Below, in pieces: positions 1 through 9,414 of a stretch of DNA of 64,000 bases; the stretch's first letter is position 1; every line of letters begins with the position of its first letter. The notes below the pieces were generated by a model. That model had not been told where the DNA came from and searched no databases. It saw only the letters and a list, made by a program, of their open reading frames with translations. Source of the stretch: Angustibacter luteus (lineage in GTDB: Bacteria; Actinomycetota; Actinomycetes; Actinomycetales; Angustibacteraceae). A program made the position numbers and the translations under genes. The stretch is taken from the NCBI RefSeq assembly GCF_039541115.1, contig NZ_BAABFP010000008.1, positions 248,001 to 312,000 on the forward strand, given 5' to 3'.

Positions 1-89
1 ACGCTGGCCTGCTGGGCGGCGAGCAGCAGCGCGAAGCCGGCCAGCACGAGCTGGAGGGCAGCGAGCACCGTCCAGCCAGCTGACACCAC
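1..89 (-). CDS. Membrane protein, N-terminal fragment (runs off the window)
   Basis: An open frame reads leftward from tandem GTG codons at 89-84 to the window edge without a stop. The visible 29 residues are mostly hydrophobic (the stretch LQLVLAGFALLLAA), which suits a first transmembrane helix. A G-rich stretch lies just upstream of the GTG. The gene is divergent from a TetR regulator 74 bp away, the usual layout for an exporter or other membrane protein repressed by its neighbour. The family cannot be named from so short a piece. Confidence 0.5.
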   Translation of the reverse strand, partial: MVSAGWTVLAALQLVLAGFALLLAAQQAS

Positions 90-119
90 TAACCCCCAAT
101 ACCCAACGTATCGACCATT

Positions 120-148
120 ACCATACTGCTTGTCTATTAGTAGGTCAA
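120..148 (-). promoter_or_regulatory. Sigma70-type promoter for the leftward membrane gene
   Basis: On the minus strand TTGACC (148-143) and TATGGT (125-120) are separated by exactly 17 nt. Transcription would start near 113, about 24 nt before the GTG at 89. The -35 box sits inside the promoter region of the divergent TetR gene, so one bound repressor could block both directions. Confidence 0.5.
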
Positions 149-163
149 CTGTATGCTGCGGAC

Positions 164-787
164 GTGACCGACCGACGACAACGCAAGTCGCGAGCCGCCC
201 TCCAGCAGGCCTTGATCACCCTCGTCGCGGCCAAACCGTATGACGCGATCACGGTGGAGGACATCACCGAGTACGCCGACGTCGCGCGGGCCACGTTCTA
301 CGCGCACGTCAAGGACAAGCCGGCGCTCCTCCTCGAGGTCAGCCAGCAGCTGGTCGCCGAGCTCACCGAGCGCGCCCAGGCCGTTGCCGCGCCCGAGCCG
401 CCGGTCTACACGGGCGGCGCGGTGTTCACGATCTTCGACCAGGCGGCGCGGCACCGTGCCCTGTACCGGCTGGTCATCAGCGGCGAGGGAGGCTCGGTGG
501 CCCGGACCGAGCTCGTCGCGGCCTTCGAGCGACTCACCGGCGCCGTCCTGACCCGGATGGTCGCGGCCCCCGCCCACGAACCGCGAGTCCCGATGGACGT
601 GATCACCACGGCGTACGTCGGGGCGATCCTGCTCACCCTCGAACGCTGGCTCGGTGAGCACCCCGACGCGGACTCGACCGACCCCGGCTCCCGACAGGTC
701 GCCACGGACTTCCTGCGCTCGCAGGTGGGCGGCCTGGAGTGGTCGCTCGGCTACCAGCCCGGCGAGGCCCGTTTCGAAAGGGCGTGA
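164..787 (+). CDS. TetR/AcrR family transcriptional regulator
   Basis: A 207-residue TetR-family repressor. The N-terminal helix-turn-helix is clear (about residues 28-52, [20 protein letters not shown]), followed by a variable helical ligand-binding region with no named ligand. The GTG start at 164 is supported by a possible -10 hexamer TATGCT at 152-157, six bases upstream, with TTGTCT at 130-135. That arrangement suggests a leaderless transcript, and no Shine-Dalgarno is visible. It is divergent from the membrane protein fragment at 1-89 and probably represses it and itself. A short imperfect palindrome (CTATTAGTAG, 134-143) lies between the two promoters. Confidence 0.85.
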   Translation: MTDRRQRKSRAALQQALITLVAAKPYDAITVEDITEYADVARATFYAHVKDKPALLLEVSQQLVAELTERAQAVAAPEPPVYTGGAVFTIFDQAARHRALYRLVISGEGGSVARTELVAAFERLTGAVLTRMVAAPAHEPRVPMDVITTAYVGAILLTLERWLGEHPDADSTDPGSRQVATDFLRSQVGGLEWSLGYQPGEARFERA

Positions 788-860
788 CACCGGCCGCGAC
801 GTCCCAGCGCTGAGCACCCCCGTCGGTAGCGTGGAGGAGCCGTCGACGCAGGGAGGAACG

Positions 861-1568
861 GTGCTCGGACTTCCGGACCACGTGCAGGCCTGCCTGTTCG
901 ACCTGGACGGTGTGCTGACCGACACGGCGAGCGTGCACACGAAGGCGTGGACGGCGATGTTCGACGCGTACCTGCGCGAGCGCGCCGACCGCGGCGGCGA
1001 GCCGTTCCAGCCGTTCGACCCGGTCGCGGACTACCAGCGGTACGTCGACGGGCTGCCCCGCGACGACGGCGTCCGCACGTTCCTGGCCAGCCGGGGCATC
1101 GAGCTGGACGACGACGAGGTCACCGCGCTGGGCGACCGCAAGAACGCCGCGTTCCAGCAGACCCTGCACCGCGACGGCGTGCAGGTCTTCGAGGACGGCC
1201 GGCGCTACCTCGCCGCAGCAGCCGACGCGGGCCTGAAGATCGCGGTGGTCTCGTCCAGCGCGAACACCCAGGACGTCCTCGAGCTCACCGGGCTGGACCG
1301 GTTCGTGGAGCAGCGGGTCGACGGCGTGACGATCCGCGAGCAGCACCTGCGCGGCAAGCCGGCCCCGGACTCGTTCCTGCTCGGCGCGCAGCGCTTGGGC
1401 GTGCCCCCGGACGCCGCAGCCGTCTTCGAGGACGCACTGTCCGGCGTCGAGGCCGGGCGGGCGGGGCACTTCGGCATCGTCGTCGGCGTCGACCGGGTCG
1501 GCCACGCGGCCGCCCTGCGCAGCCACGGGGCGGACGTCGTCGTGCAGAGCCTGGAGGAGCTGCTGTGA
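861..1568 (+). CDS. pgmB: HAD-family beta-phosphoglucomutase-like hydrolase
   Basis: A 235-residue HAD-superfamily protein. Motif I is FDLDGVLTD, with the nucleophile and acid/base Asp at about residues 14 and 16. The cap domain ([13 protein letters not shown]) and the later motifs ([25 protein letters not shown]) match beta-phosphoglucomutases, which interconvert beta-glucose 1-phosphate and glucose 6-phosphate. The GTG start at 861 is chosen because GGGAGGAAC lies just upstream and the conserved N-terminus begins here; longer in-frame extensions lack similarity. The stop overlaps the start of the GH65 phosphorylase. That fits the role, because GH65 phosphorylases release beta-glucose 1-phosphate. 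Confidence 0.9.
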   Translation: MLGLPDHVQACLFDLDGVLTDTASVHTKAWTAMFDAYLRERADRGGEPFQPFDPVADYQRYVDGLPRDDGVRTFLASRGIELDDDEVTALGDRKNAAFQQTLHRDGVQVFEDGRRYLAAAADAGLKIAVVSSSANTQDVLELTGLDRFVEQRVDGVTIREQHLRGKPAPDSFLLGAQRLGVPPDAAAVFEDALSGVEAGRAGHFGIVVGVDRVGHAAALRSHGADVVVQSLEELL

Positions 1569-3916
1569 TCGAGCAGGGCGCGTTCCCGGTCGAGCCGTGG
1601 CACATCCGCGAGACCCGGCTGGACCTGGGGCTGATCGCGCAGTCGGAGTCCATCTTCGCCCTGAGCAACGGCCACATCGGGCTGCGCGGCAACCTCGACG
1701 AGGGCGAACCCGCCGGGCTGCCCGGTACCTACCTCGGGTCCTTCTACGAGACCCGGCCGCTGCCCTACGCCGAGGCCGGGTTCGGCTACCCGGAGGACGG
1801 CCAGACGCTGGTGGACGTCACCAACGGCAAGGTGATCCGGCTGCTCGTCGACGACGAGCCGTTCGACGTCCGGTACGGCGAGCTGCTGGAGCACGAGCGG
1901 GTGCTCGACCTGCGCGCCGGGACGCTGCTGCGCACCGCGCGCTGGCGCTCCCCCGCGGGCAAGGAGGTCGCCATCACCTCGACCCGGCTGGTGTCCTTCG
2001 AGCAGCGTGGCGTGGCCGCGATCGAGTACGTCGTCGAGGCGCTCGACCAGTTCACCCGGGTGACGGTGCAGTCCGAGCTGGTCTCCAACGAGGACCAGCC
2101 GGTGACCTCCAAGGACCCGCGGGTGTCCGCGGCGCTGTCCCGGCCGCTGGAGCCGGTGATGCACGAGAAGGGCGAGCGCGGTGCGGTGCTGCTGCACCGC
2201 ACGCGTGCCAGTCAGCTGATGATGGCCGCCGGCATGGACCACGAGGTCGAGGTGCCGGGCCGGGTCGAGGTCGAGACCGACGCGGCGCCCGACTACGCGC
2301 GCACCACCATCATCTGCGGGCTGCGCCCCGGGCAGCGGCTGCGCATCGTCAAGTACCTGGCCTACGGCTGGTCCAGCCTGCGCACCCGGCCCGCGCTGCG
2401 CGACCAGGTCTCCGGCGCGCTGGCCAGCGCCCGCTACAGCGGCTGGCAGGGCCTGCTGGACGGGCAGCGGGCCTACCTGGACGAGTTCTGGGACGGCGCG
2501 GACGTCGAGGTCGAGGGCGACGCCGACATCCAGCAGGCCGTGCGGTTCGGGCTCTTCCACGTCCTGCAGGCCAGCGCCCGCGCCGAGCGTCGGGCCATCG
2601 CCGGCAAGGGACTCACCGGCCCCGGCTACGACGGGCACGCCTTCTGGGACACCGAGGCGTACGTGCTGCCGGTGCTGAGCTACACCGTGCCCGAGGCCGC
2701 GGCGGACGCCCTGCGCTGGCGCGCGTCCACCCTCGACCTGGCCCGCGCCCGCGCCGAGCAGCTCGGCCTCAAGGGGGCGACGTTCCCCTGGCGCACCATC
2801 CGCGGCCACGAGTGCTCGGCCTACTGGCCGGCCGGCACCGCCGCCTGGCACGTCAACGCCGACATCGCCGCGGCCTTCGAGCGCCACCGCCTCGTCACCG
2901 GGACCGACGACCTCGAGCGCGAGTGCGGGCTGGAGGTGCTGGTCGAGACGGCCCGGCTCTGGATGTCGTTGGGCCACCACGACCGGCACGGCGTCTGGCA
3001 CATCGACGGGGTCACCGGCCCCGACGAGTACACGGCCATCGTCCGCGACAACGTCTTCACCAACCTGATGGCGGCGCACAACCTGCGCTGCGCGGCCGAC
3101 GCCTCCGTGCGGCACCCGGAGCAGGCGCTCGCCCTGGGCGTGGACACCGAGGAGGCGGCCGCCTGGCGGGACACCGCGGACGACGTCGCCCTGCCCTACG
3201 ACGCGGACCTCGGCGTGCACCAGCAGTGCGAGGGCTTCACCACGTTCGCCGAGTGGGACTTCGCCGCGAGCACCGACCGCTACCCGCTGCTGCTGCACGA
3301 GCCCTACGTGCGGCTCTACCCGGCGCAGGTGATCAAGCAGGCCGACCTGGTGCTGGCCATGCAGTTCCAGGGCCACGCCTTCACCGACGACCAGAAGGCC
3401 CGCAACGTCGACTACTACGAGCGCAGGACGGTGCGCGACTCCTCGCTGTCGGCCTGCACCCAGGCGGTGATGTGCGCCGAGGTCGGCCACCTGGAGCTGG
3501 CCCACGACTACGCGTACGAGGCCGCCGCCATCGACCTGCGGGACCTGCACCACAACACCCGCGACGGCCTGCACATGGCCTCGCTGGCCGGCGCGTGGAC
3601 CGCCCTGGTGGCCGGCTTCGGCGGCCTGCGGGACGACGAGGGCGTGCTGTCGCTGGACCCGCAGCTGCCGGAGTCCATCACCCGGCTGACCTTCCGGCTG
3701 CGCTGGCGCGACGTCCGGCTCACCGTGGACATCGACCACCGGCACGTCCGGTACTCGATCCGGGACGGCGCGGACGCCCGGCTCACGCTGCGGCACGCCG
3801 GCGAGCTCGTCGAGATCACCTCGGACGCCCACGTCGAGCGTGAGCTGCGGCGCCGCCGCGCCCTGCTGCCCCCACCGCCTCAGCCCCTCGGACGACGTCC
3901 GGCCGGGCGCAGCTGA
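1565..3916 (+). CDS. GH65 disaccharide phosphorylase (maltose/trehalose/kojibiose type)
   Basis: A 783-residue glycoside hydrolase family 65 protein of normal family length. The order is an N-terminal beta-sandwich, an (alpha/alpha)6 barrel and a C-terminal sheet. The catalytic acid motif DGVTGPDEY places the general-acid Glu at residue 488, very close to its place in characterised maltose phosphorylases, and the conserved [11 protein letters not shown] and [10 protein letters not shown] segments are present. Inverting phosphorolysis of an alpha-glucobiose would give glucose plus beta-glucose 1-phosphate. Which disaccharide is used cannot be read from sequence. The GTG start overlaps the pgmB stop (GTGA), so translation is coupled. 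The last 37 bp overlap the 3' end of cydB on the other strand. Confidence 0.9.
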   Translation: MIEQGAFPVEPWHIRETRLDLGLIAQSESIFALSNGHIGLRGNLDEGEPAGLPGTYLGSFYETRPLPYAEAGFGYPEDGQTLVDVTNGKVIRLLVDDEPFDVRYGELLEHERVLDLRAGTLLRTARWRSPAGKEVAITSTRLVSFEQRGVAAIEYVVEALDQFTRVTVQSELVSNEDQPVTSKDPRVSAALSRPLEPVMHEKGERGAVLLHRTRASQLMMAAGMDHEVEVPGRVEVETDAAPDYARTTIICGLRPGQRLRIVKYLAYGWSSLRTRPALRDQVSGALASARYSGWQGLLDGQRAYLDEFWDGADVEVEGDADIQQAVRFGLFHVLQASARAERRAIAGKGLTGPGYDGHAFWDTEAYVLPVLSYTVPEAAADALRWRASTLDLARARAEQLGLKGATFPWRTIRGHECSAYWPAGTAAWHVNADIAAAFERHRLVTGTDDLERECGLEVLVETARLWMSLGHHDRHGVWHIDGVTGPDEYTAIVRDNVFTNLMAAHNLRCAADASVRHPEQALALGVDTEEAAAWRDTADDVALPYDADLGVHQQCEGFTTFAEWDFAASTDRYPLLLHEPYVRLYPAQVIKQADLVLAMQFQGHAFTDDQKARNVDYYERRTVRDSSLSACTQAVMCAEVGHLELAHDYAYEAAAIDLRDLHHNTRDGLHMASLAGAWTALVAGFGGLRDDEGVLSLDPQLPESITRLTFRLRWRDVRLTVDIDHRHVRYSIRDGADARLTLRHAGELVEITSDAHVERELRRRRALLPPPPQPLGRRPAGRS

Positions 3917-4923
3917 CCCGTGTCTCCCGCGGGGTCCGGCGGCGCGCTGATCCGGGCGCGGAAGACCCAGTACGACCAGCCTTGGTAGAGCAGCACGAGC
4001 GGGAAGACAGCGACGGCGACCCAGGTCATCACCGTGAGGGCGTAGTGGCTGGCGGCGGTGTCGGCGACGGTGAGGGTGTTGGCGGCGCTCGTCGAGGAGA
4101 CCAGCACGGCGGGGTAGAGGTTGGCGAACAGCGCCGCGACCACCCCGCCGACCGTCAGGGCGCTCGCCGCGAAGGCCTGGCCGCCGCGCTCGGCCCGGAC
4201 GAGGACCACGGCCGCCGCCGCGGCCACCACCGGAACGGCGGCCGCGAGGATCCGCCAGGCCCCGGCGTCCGAGATCGCGACGGTCCACACCGCGTACACC
4301 GCGACGCAGACCAGGGTCGGGACGCCGAGCCGGCGGGCGAGCTCACGCGACCGCACGACGACGGGGCCGGTCGTCCGCAGGCCGAGGAACGTGGCGCCGT
4401 GGCTCGCACAGAGGACGAGCAGCGTCAGCCCGAGCCACAGCCCGTAGGGGGTGAGCAGGTCCCAGAAGGTCCCGGTGAACTCCTGCGAGGAGTCGATGGG
4501 CAGCCCGGCCAGCAGATCGCCCAGCGCGACGCCGAGCAGGAGCGGCGTGAGCAGCGATCCGATGGTCAGCGCCCAGCTCCAGGTGCCCCGCCAGCGGTCG
4601 GTGTCGAGCTTGGCCCGCCACTCGAACGACACCCCGCGCAGGATCAGCGCCACGATCACCAGCATCAGGGCGAGGTAGCCGGCCGAGAACCAGGTCGCGT
4701 ACCAGGACGGGAACGCCGCGAAGATCGCCGCGCCACCGACGATGAGCCAGACCTCGTTGCCGTCCCAGAGCGGGCCGATCGCGTTGATGGCGACGCGGCG
4801 CTCGGTGTCCGTGCGGCCGACGACCTGGTGCAGGACCCCGACCCCGAAGTCGAAGCCCTCAAGGACGAAGAAGCCGGTCCAGAAGACCGCGATGATGATG
4901 AACCAGAGGACGTCCAGACTCAT
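3880..4923 (-). CDS. cydB: Cytochrome bd ubiquinol/menaquinol oxidase subunit II
   Basis: A 347-residue CydB with the usual eight hydrophobic helices. The N-terminal signature LEGFDFGVG is followed by the conserved GPLWDGNEVWL segment. With CydA it forms the high-affinity terminal oxidase of the plasma membrane, used at low oxygen. It starts 9 bp downstream of the cydA stop, so the two form one transcript. The tail, rich in Arg/Pro/Gly, overlaps the end of the convergent GH65 gene by 37 bp, leaving no room for an intergenic terminator. No cydDC genes for assembly are visible in this window. Confidence 0.95.
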   Translation of the reverse strand: MSLDVLWFIIIAVFWTGFFVLEGFDFGVGVLHQVVGRTDTERRVAINAIGPLWDGNEVWLIVGGAAIFAAFPSWYATWFSAGYLALMLVIVALILRGVSFEWRAKLDTDRWRGTWSWALTIGSLLTPLLLGVALGDLLAGLPIDSSQEFTGTFWDLLTPYGLWLGLTLLVLCASHGATFLGLRTTGPVVVRSRELARRLGVPTLVCVAVYAVWTVAISDAGAWRILAAAVPVVAAAAAVVLVRAERGGQAFAASALTVGGVVAALFANLYPAVLVSSTSAANTLTVADTAASHYALTVMTWVAVAVFPLVLLYQGWSYWVFRARISAPPDPAGDTGQLRPAGRRPRG

Positions 4924-4932
4924 GCCGCCACC

Positions 4933-6354
4933 TCAGTAGGTCAGGGCCGGCGATCGGGGGAACAGCGAGTCCGGGTCGTCCGGCGCCGCGGGGTCCTCGG
5001 CGTCCTCGTCCAGCGGACGTCGCGCGAAGCGGAGCATCAGGAAGCCCCAGACCGCGCCCAGGGCCAGGTAGAGCACCCAGAAGATGCCGAGGCTGAGCGC
5101 CACCTCGGCCAGGCTGACCGATGGCGAGTTGCCGTCCTTCGTGCGCAGCAGGCCCTGCACCACCCAGGGCTGGCGCCCGTTCTCGGTCAGCAGCCAGCCG
5201 GCCGTGTTCATCGCGAAGGGCGCGAGGAAGGCCCAGGTGGACACCCACAGGAACAGCCGGGCCGACGTCAGCTTGTGCCGCCGCCACAGCCAGAGCCCCC
5301 ACAGGCCGAGCAGCGGGAGCACCGAGCCCAGGTAGGCCATGACCCGCATCGACCAGTACTGGATGAAGACGTTCGGGATGTAGTCGCCCGGGCCGTACTT
5401 CTGCTGGTACTGGGCCTGCAGCTCGTTGAGACCCACGACCTGCCCGTCCAACGAACCGGTCGCCAGGATCGACAGCAGGTGCGGGATCTCGATGATCTTG
5501 GTGGCCTGCTGGTCGTCACTGGTCCACCCGCCCACCTGCGCGGCCGAGAACGAGCAGGGCGCGCAGGTGTCCCACTGCCCTTCCATCGCGGCGACCTTCA
5601 TCGGCTGGTACGTGGTCTCGATGACGCCGAGGTGGCTGCCCACGCCGAGCGTGACCGCCGAGACGGGCAGCAGCAGGGCCAGCGCCAGCATCATCGAGCG
5701 GACGAAGACCTCGGGGCTGGTCCCGCGGCGGACCTGCCAGGCGGACACCGAGAGCACGAGCAGCGTGCCGGTGACCAGCGACGCCAGCAGGACGTGGGCA
5801 TAGCCCCAGACGAACACCGGGTTGGTGAACAGCGCACCGATCGACGTCAGCTCCGGACGCCCGGTGCTGGCATTGATCTCGTAGCCGACGGGGTGCTGCA
5901 TCCACGAGTTCGCGGCCATGATGAACCCGGCCGACAGTGCCGCCCCGAACGCCACCGCCCAGATCGTCGCGAGGTGCACCCTGCGCGGCAGGATGTCCCA
6001 GCCGAACAGCCACAGCCCCAGGAACGTGGACTCCAGGAAGAACGCGCCGAGTCCCTCCATCGCGAGCGGCGCACCGAACACGTCCCCGACGAACCGGGAG
6101 TACTGCGACCAGTTCATGCCGAACTCGAACTCCTGCACGATGCCGGTCACGACGCCGATCGCGATGTTGATGACCAGCAGGCGTCCGAAGAACCGCGTGA
6201 GCTTTCGCAGCGCCGGGTCCTGGGAGCGGAACCACATCGTCTGCAGCACCGCTACCAGGAACGCCAGCCCGATCGTGATCGGCACGAACAGGAAGTGGTA
6301 GATCGTCGTCGTCGCGAACTGCAACCGCGACAGGTCCAGCTGACTGATGTCCAC
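4933..6354 (-). CDS. cydA: Cytochrome bd ubiquinol/menaquinol oxidase subunit I
   Basis: A 473-residue CydA. The N-terminal heme b595 His is at about residue 20 (TTTIYHFLFVPIT), and the GLGAFFLEST, NSWMQHPVGYE and WGLWLWRR regions are conserved. The length is below that of E. coli CydA (about 520), consistent with the short Q-loop type usual in actinomycetes. It oxidises menaquinol and reduces O2 to water together with CydB. It lies 28 bp downstream of the DUF1269 gene, on the same strand, so it may be reached by readthrough from the sulfatase block. Confidence 0.95.
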   Translation of the reverse strand: MDISQLDLSRLQFATTTIYHFLFVPITIGLAFLVAVLQTMWFRSQDPALRKLTRFFGRLLVINIAIGVVTGIVQEFEFGMNWSQYSRFVGDVFGAPLAMEGLGAFFLESTFLGLWLFGWDILPRRVHLATIWAVAFGAALSAGFIMAANSWMQHPVGYEINASTGRPELTSIGALFTNPVFVWGYAHVLLASLVTGTLLVLSVSAWQVRRGTSPEVFVRSMMLALALLLPVSAVTLGVGSHLGVIETTYQPMKVAAMEGQWDTCAPCSFSAAQVGGWTSDDQQATKIIEIPHLLSILATGSLDGQVVGLNELQAQYQQKYGPGDYIPNVFIQYWSMRVMAYLGSVLPLLGLWGLWLWRRHKLTSARLFLWVSTWAFLAPFAMNTAGWLLTENGRQPWVVQGLLRTKDGNSPSVSLAEVALSLGIFWVLYLALGAVWGFLMLRFARRPLDEDAEDPAAPDDPDSLFPRSPALTY

Positions 6355-6382
6355 CGCTGCCTCCCCTGCCTTCCCTGCCGGC

Positions 6383-6895
6383 TCAGCCGCCGCTCATACC
6401 CGCCTGCGCCTGCGCCAGTGCTTCCTTGAGCTTCTTGGCACCGCCCCCGTCGATCGGGGCGACGGAGCTCCGGACGGCGCTGACGAGCGTGGTCTGCACG
6501 GTGGTGCTCTTGGCCCGGTCGTAGATCGCGATGATGCCGGCCGAGCCGGGCGGCAGGGCTGCGCCGAGCTTGTCTCCCAACCCGCTCTCCACCTTGTGCT
6601 GGGCGAACTTCCCGATCAGGGCACCGGCCGCCCCACCGACGACCGCCGCCGCGAGCAACGGCGGGGAGAACAGCCCGACGACGAGGCCGACGCCGCCGCC
6701 GAGCTTCGCCCCCTTGCGGCCCAGGTGGTCTCCGGTCTCGGTGACCGTGACCTCGCCGTCCGCGTCGACCGAGACCAGGGCCACGCCCTCCACCTCGAGC
6801 TCCTTGGCCTCGACGAGGGCGACCAGGGCGTCGAAGTCCTGCTGCGCCAGGTCGGGGATCAGGTAGGCGGCGATGACGACGTCGAAGTCAGGCAT
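6383..6895 (-). CDS. DUF1269-type protein with glycine-rich membrane segment
   Basis: A 170-residue protein of the DUF1269 kind. A small N-terminal alpha/beta part (about 1-60, containing DGEVTVTET) is followed by a glycine/alanine-rich hydrophobic stretch (about 66-95) and a C-terminal part with PGSAGIIAIYD. It is a paralogue of the 190-residue protein at 29753-30325, with the same domain order. The biochemical role is unknown. The gene overlaps the arylsulfatase stop by 8 bp and precedes cydA by 28 bp, so all three are probably cotranscribed. Confidence 0.75.
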   Translation of the reverse strand: MPDFDVVIAAYLIPDLAQQDFDALVALVEAKELEVEGVALVSVDADGEVTVTETGDHLGRKGAKLGGGVGLVVGLFSPPLLAAAVVGGAAGALIGKFAQHKVESGLGDKLGAALPPGSAGIIAIYDRAKSTTVQTTLVSAVRSSVAPIDGGGAKKLKEALAQAQAGMSGG

Positions 6896-9293
6896 TGATA
6901 CCTCGCACGGTGTCGACCTGGCCGGAATGGGCGTGCAGGTCGATCTCGTCGTCGGCGTCGTCGTGCGGAGCCACGTCGAAGACCACCTTTCTCACTGTTC
7001 CGGTGAACGCGAACGGCGCCTTGTCGGCGTACGTGCGGTCGACCACCAGGCCGTTGTCCTGGCCGACGTCCAGACCCGAGTAGCCGCTGAAGCCGAACGG
7101 GACGGTGTGGTCCAGCCGCCCGCCACCGACGGGCTCGCCGTTGATGACCAGCGTGACGTCGCCGGGCGTGGCCGGCTTGGCCTCGTCGGCCACGAACCGC
7201 ATCTGGACGTTCACCTCACCGGTGGGCAGCGGACCGGTCGACTCCTGGCGGTACTCGAACACCCCCAGGAAGGCGTAGGTGTGCTTGAGCTTGCCGTCCT
7301 CCACGAACAGCGAGAACCCGCCGAGGTGGTTGGCGTCGGCGACGATGACGCCCTCGGCGCCGCCGTCCGGGATGTGCAGGTCGGCGCTGATCGTGTACGA
7401 GTGGTTGTAGATCCGCGGCACGAGCCCGGGCGCGACGTTCTGCACGTTGCCGTAGTAGGTGGTGGTCGTGTTCGACCCGAGCGGCGGCAGGATGCCGAAG
7501 AAGGGCGCGAAGCCCGACAGCAAGGGCTTGATGTGGTACTTCTCCGCCTCCTCCCAGAACAGCGCCTGCAGCTCCTTCACCTTCTCCGGGTGCTCGGCCG
7601 CCAGGTCGTTCGCCTGTGCGAAGTCGTCCGGCAGGTAGTAGAGCTCGACCGGGTCGTCGTCCGGGTTCCACACGCCCGGCGCGAACGCCTTGAGCATCTC
7701 GGGGTCGAGCCGCCAGGGGATCCGCGGCATCCGCATCGAGAGCCACCATCCGTCCTGGTACATGGCCCGGTTGCCGAAGTTCTCAAAGTACTGCTGGGTG
7801 TGCCGTTCGGGGGCCTGCGCGTCGGTGAACGAGTCGGCGAAGCTCACCCCGGTCATCGGTTGCTGCTCGATGCCGTCGACCAGGGTGGGCTGCGGGATGC
7901 CGGCCAGGTCGAGGATCGTCGGCCCGATGTCGGTGACATGGGTGAACTGCGACCGGATGCTGCCGGCGTCCTGGATCCGCTCGGGCCACCGGACGACGAG
8001 CGGGTTGCGGGTGCCCCCCAGGTGCGAGGCGACCTGCTTGCCCCACTGGAAGGGAGTGTTGCTCGCCCAGGCCCAGGCGGTCGAGTAGTGCGGGTACATC
8101 ATCTCGGTGCCCCAGGCCTCCAGCCCGCCCCACTTGAGCGCGAGCTGCATCTGCTCCTCGTCGGTCAGCGGCAGGCCGTTGACCATCGTCCCCTCGTTGA
8201 ACGACCCGGTGGGCGTGCCCTCCAGGCTCGCGCCGTTGTCACCCCAGATCCAGACGACGACCGTGTTGTCGAGCTCGCCCATCTCCTCGATCGCGGCCAG
8301 CAGCCGGCCGACGTGGTGGTCGGCGTTCTCGGAGTAGCCGGCGTAGACCTCCATCTGGTGCGCGAACAGCCGCTTGGCGTTCTCCGACAACGAGTCCCAG
8401 GCCGGCATCTCCGCATCCCGCGGAGTGAGCACGGCATCCTCGGGGACCACCCCGATGGCCTTCTGCCGGGCGAACGTCTCCTCGCGCAGCTGGTCCCACC
8501 CCTGGTCGAACTGCCCCTTGTACTTGTCCGACCACTCCTTCGCGACGTGGTGCGGCGCGTGGCTGCAACCCGTGGAGTAGTAGAGCATCCAGGGCTTGTC
8601 GGAGTCGTGGCCCCGGACACCGTGCAGCCAGTCGATCGCCTGGTCGGTCATCGCCTCCGGGAAGTAGAACGGCTTGCCGTCCTTGCCTTCCAGCACACCG
8701 ATGAACTTCTGGTTCTCGGCGATCATGGTGTCGTACTGGCCGGCCTCGGGAGCCAGGAAGCCCCAGTAGTAGTCGAAGCCCCAGGCGTTGGGCCAGTGGT
8801 TGAACGGTCCGGCCGGGCCCTGCTCCTTCTCCGGAGTCAGGTGCCACTTGCCGACGCACGCCGTCGAGTACCCGTTCTCGTTCAGCACCTTCGGGAAGGG
8901 CGCCGCATCGCGCGGCAGCATCGCCGAGTACCCCGGGAACCCGCAGGAGAACTCCGGGATGCCACCCATGCCCACGGCGTGGTGGTTGCGACCGGTGAGC
9001 AGGGCCGCCCGGGTCGGCGAGCACATCGCCGTCACGTGGAAGCGGTTGTAGCGCACGCCCTGCTCGGCCATCCGGTCGTAGTGCGGCGTGCTGATCGGGC
9101 CGCCGAAGCCGCTCGGGTTGCCGAACCCGGCGTCGTCGATGAGCACGAGCAGCACGTTCGGCGCCCCCTCGGGGGCCTGGGCGTGGCCGATCAGGCCCCA
9201 GTCCGGGGTCGACCCGCCGAGTGTCTTCTCGGCGACGCCCTGGAACGGTGGGCGACGGATGGGCAGGACGGTCCGGTCGAAGTCGTCAGTCAT
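6888..9293 (-). CDS. Long arylsulfatase (formylglycine-dependent, AtsA/AtsD-like)
   Basis: An 801-residue type I sulfatase. The metal-binding LIDDAGFG (Asp53/Asp54) and the sulfatase signature CSPTRAALLTGR (Cys91, to be oxidised to formylglycine) are intact, as are KWHL, the HAPH-type motif and WGDNGAS. The C-terminal 200 residues form an added beta-rich domain seen in long actinobacterial arylsulfatases. No signal peptide is present, so the enzyme should be cytosolic, hydrolysing sulfate esters of unknown identity. A Shine-Dalgarno (GAGGG) supports the ATG at 9293. It lies 121 bp downstream of an FGE-like lipoprotein gene. Confidence 0.9.
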   Translation of the reverse strand: MTDDFDRTVLPIRRPPFQGVAEKTLGGSTPDWGLIGHAQAPEGAPNVLLVLIDDAGFGNPSGFGGPISTPHYDRMAEQGVRYNRFHVTAMCSPTRAALLTGRNHHAVGMGGIPEFSCGFPGYSAMLPRDAAPFPKVLNENGYSTACVGKWHLTPEKEQGPAGPFNHWPNAWGFDYYWGFLAPEAGQYDTMIAENQKFIGVLEGKDGKPFYFPEAMTDQAIDWLHGVRGHDSDKPWMLYYSTGCSHAPHHVAKEWSDKYKGQFDQGWDQLREETFARQKAIGVVPEDAVLTPRDAEMPAWDSLSENAKRLFAHQMEVYAGYSENADHHVGRLLAAIEEMGELDNTVVVWIWGDNGASLEGTPTGSFNEGTMVNGLPLTDEEQMQLALKWGGLEAWGTEMMYPHYSTAWAWASNTPFQWGKQVASHLGGTRNPLVVRWPERIQDAGSIRSQFTHVTDIGPTILDLAGIPQPTLVDGIEQQPMTGVSFADSFTDAQAPERHTQQYFENFGNRAMYQDGWWLSMRMPRIPWRLDPEMLKAFAPGVWNPDDDPVELYYLPDDFAQANDLAAEHPEKVKELQALFWEEAEKYHIKPLLSGFAPFFGILPPLGSNTTTTYYGNVQNVAPGLVPRIYNHSYTISADLHIPDGGAEGVIVADANHLGGFSLFVEDGKLKHTYAFLGVFEYRQESTGPLPTGEVNVQMRFVADEAKPATPGDVTLVINGEPVGGGRLDHTVPFGFSGYSGLDVGQDNGLVVDRTYADKAPFAFTGTVRKVVFDVAPHDDADDEIDLHAHSGQVDTVRGINA

Positions 9294-9414
9294 GTCAGCC
9301 CTCGTGTCTCGTCGCCGTCATCATGACTCGTTCGCCCGCAATGGTGCGCGCGTTCTGTAACCCTCTCCCCTTCGCGTTCGACGGGGACCACCCGTTCTGG
9401 GTGAATACTCCTAC

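Noticed and set aside
1205-4288. A 1027-residue open frame on the minus strand
   Set aside because: It lies opposite the GH65 gene and is an Arg/Gly/Val/Leu-rich shadow frame caused by high GC. The GH65 protein has full family motifs and this one has none.
9389-9403. Short hairpin CACCC-GTTCT-GGGTG downstream of the FGE-like gene
   Set aside because: Only five base pairs with no T run; too weak to call a terminator.
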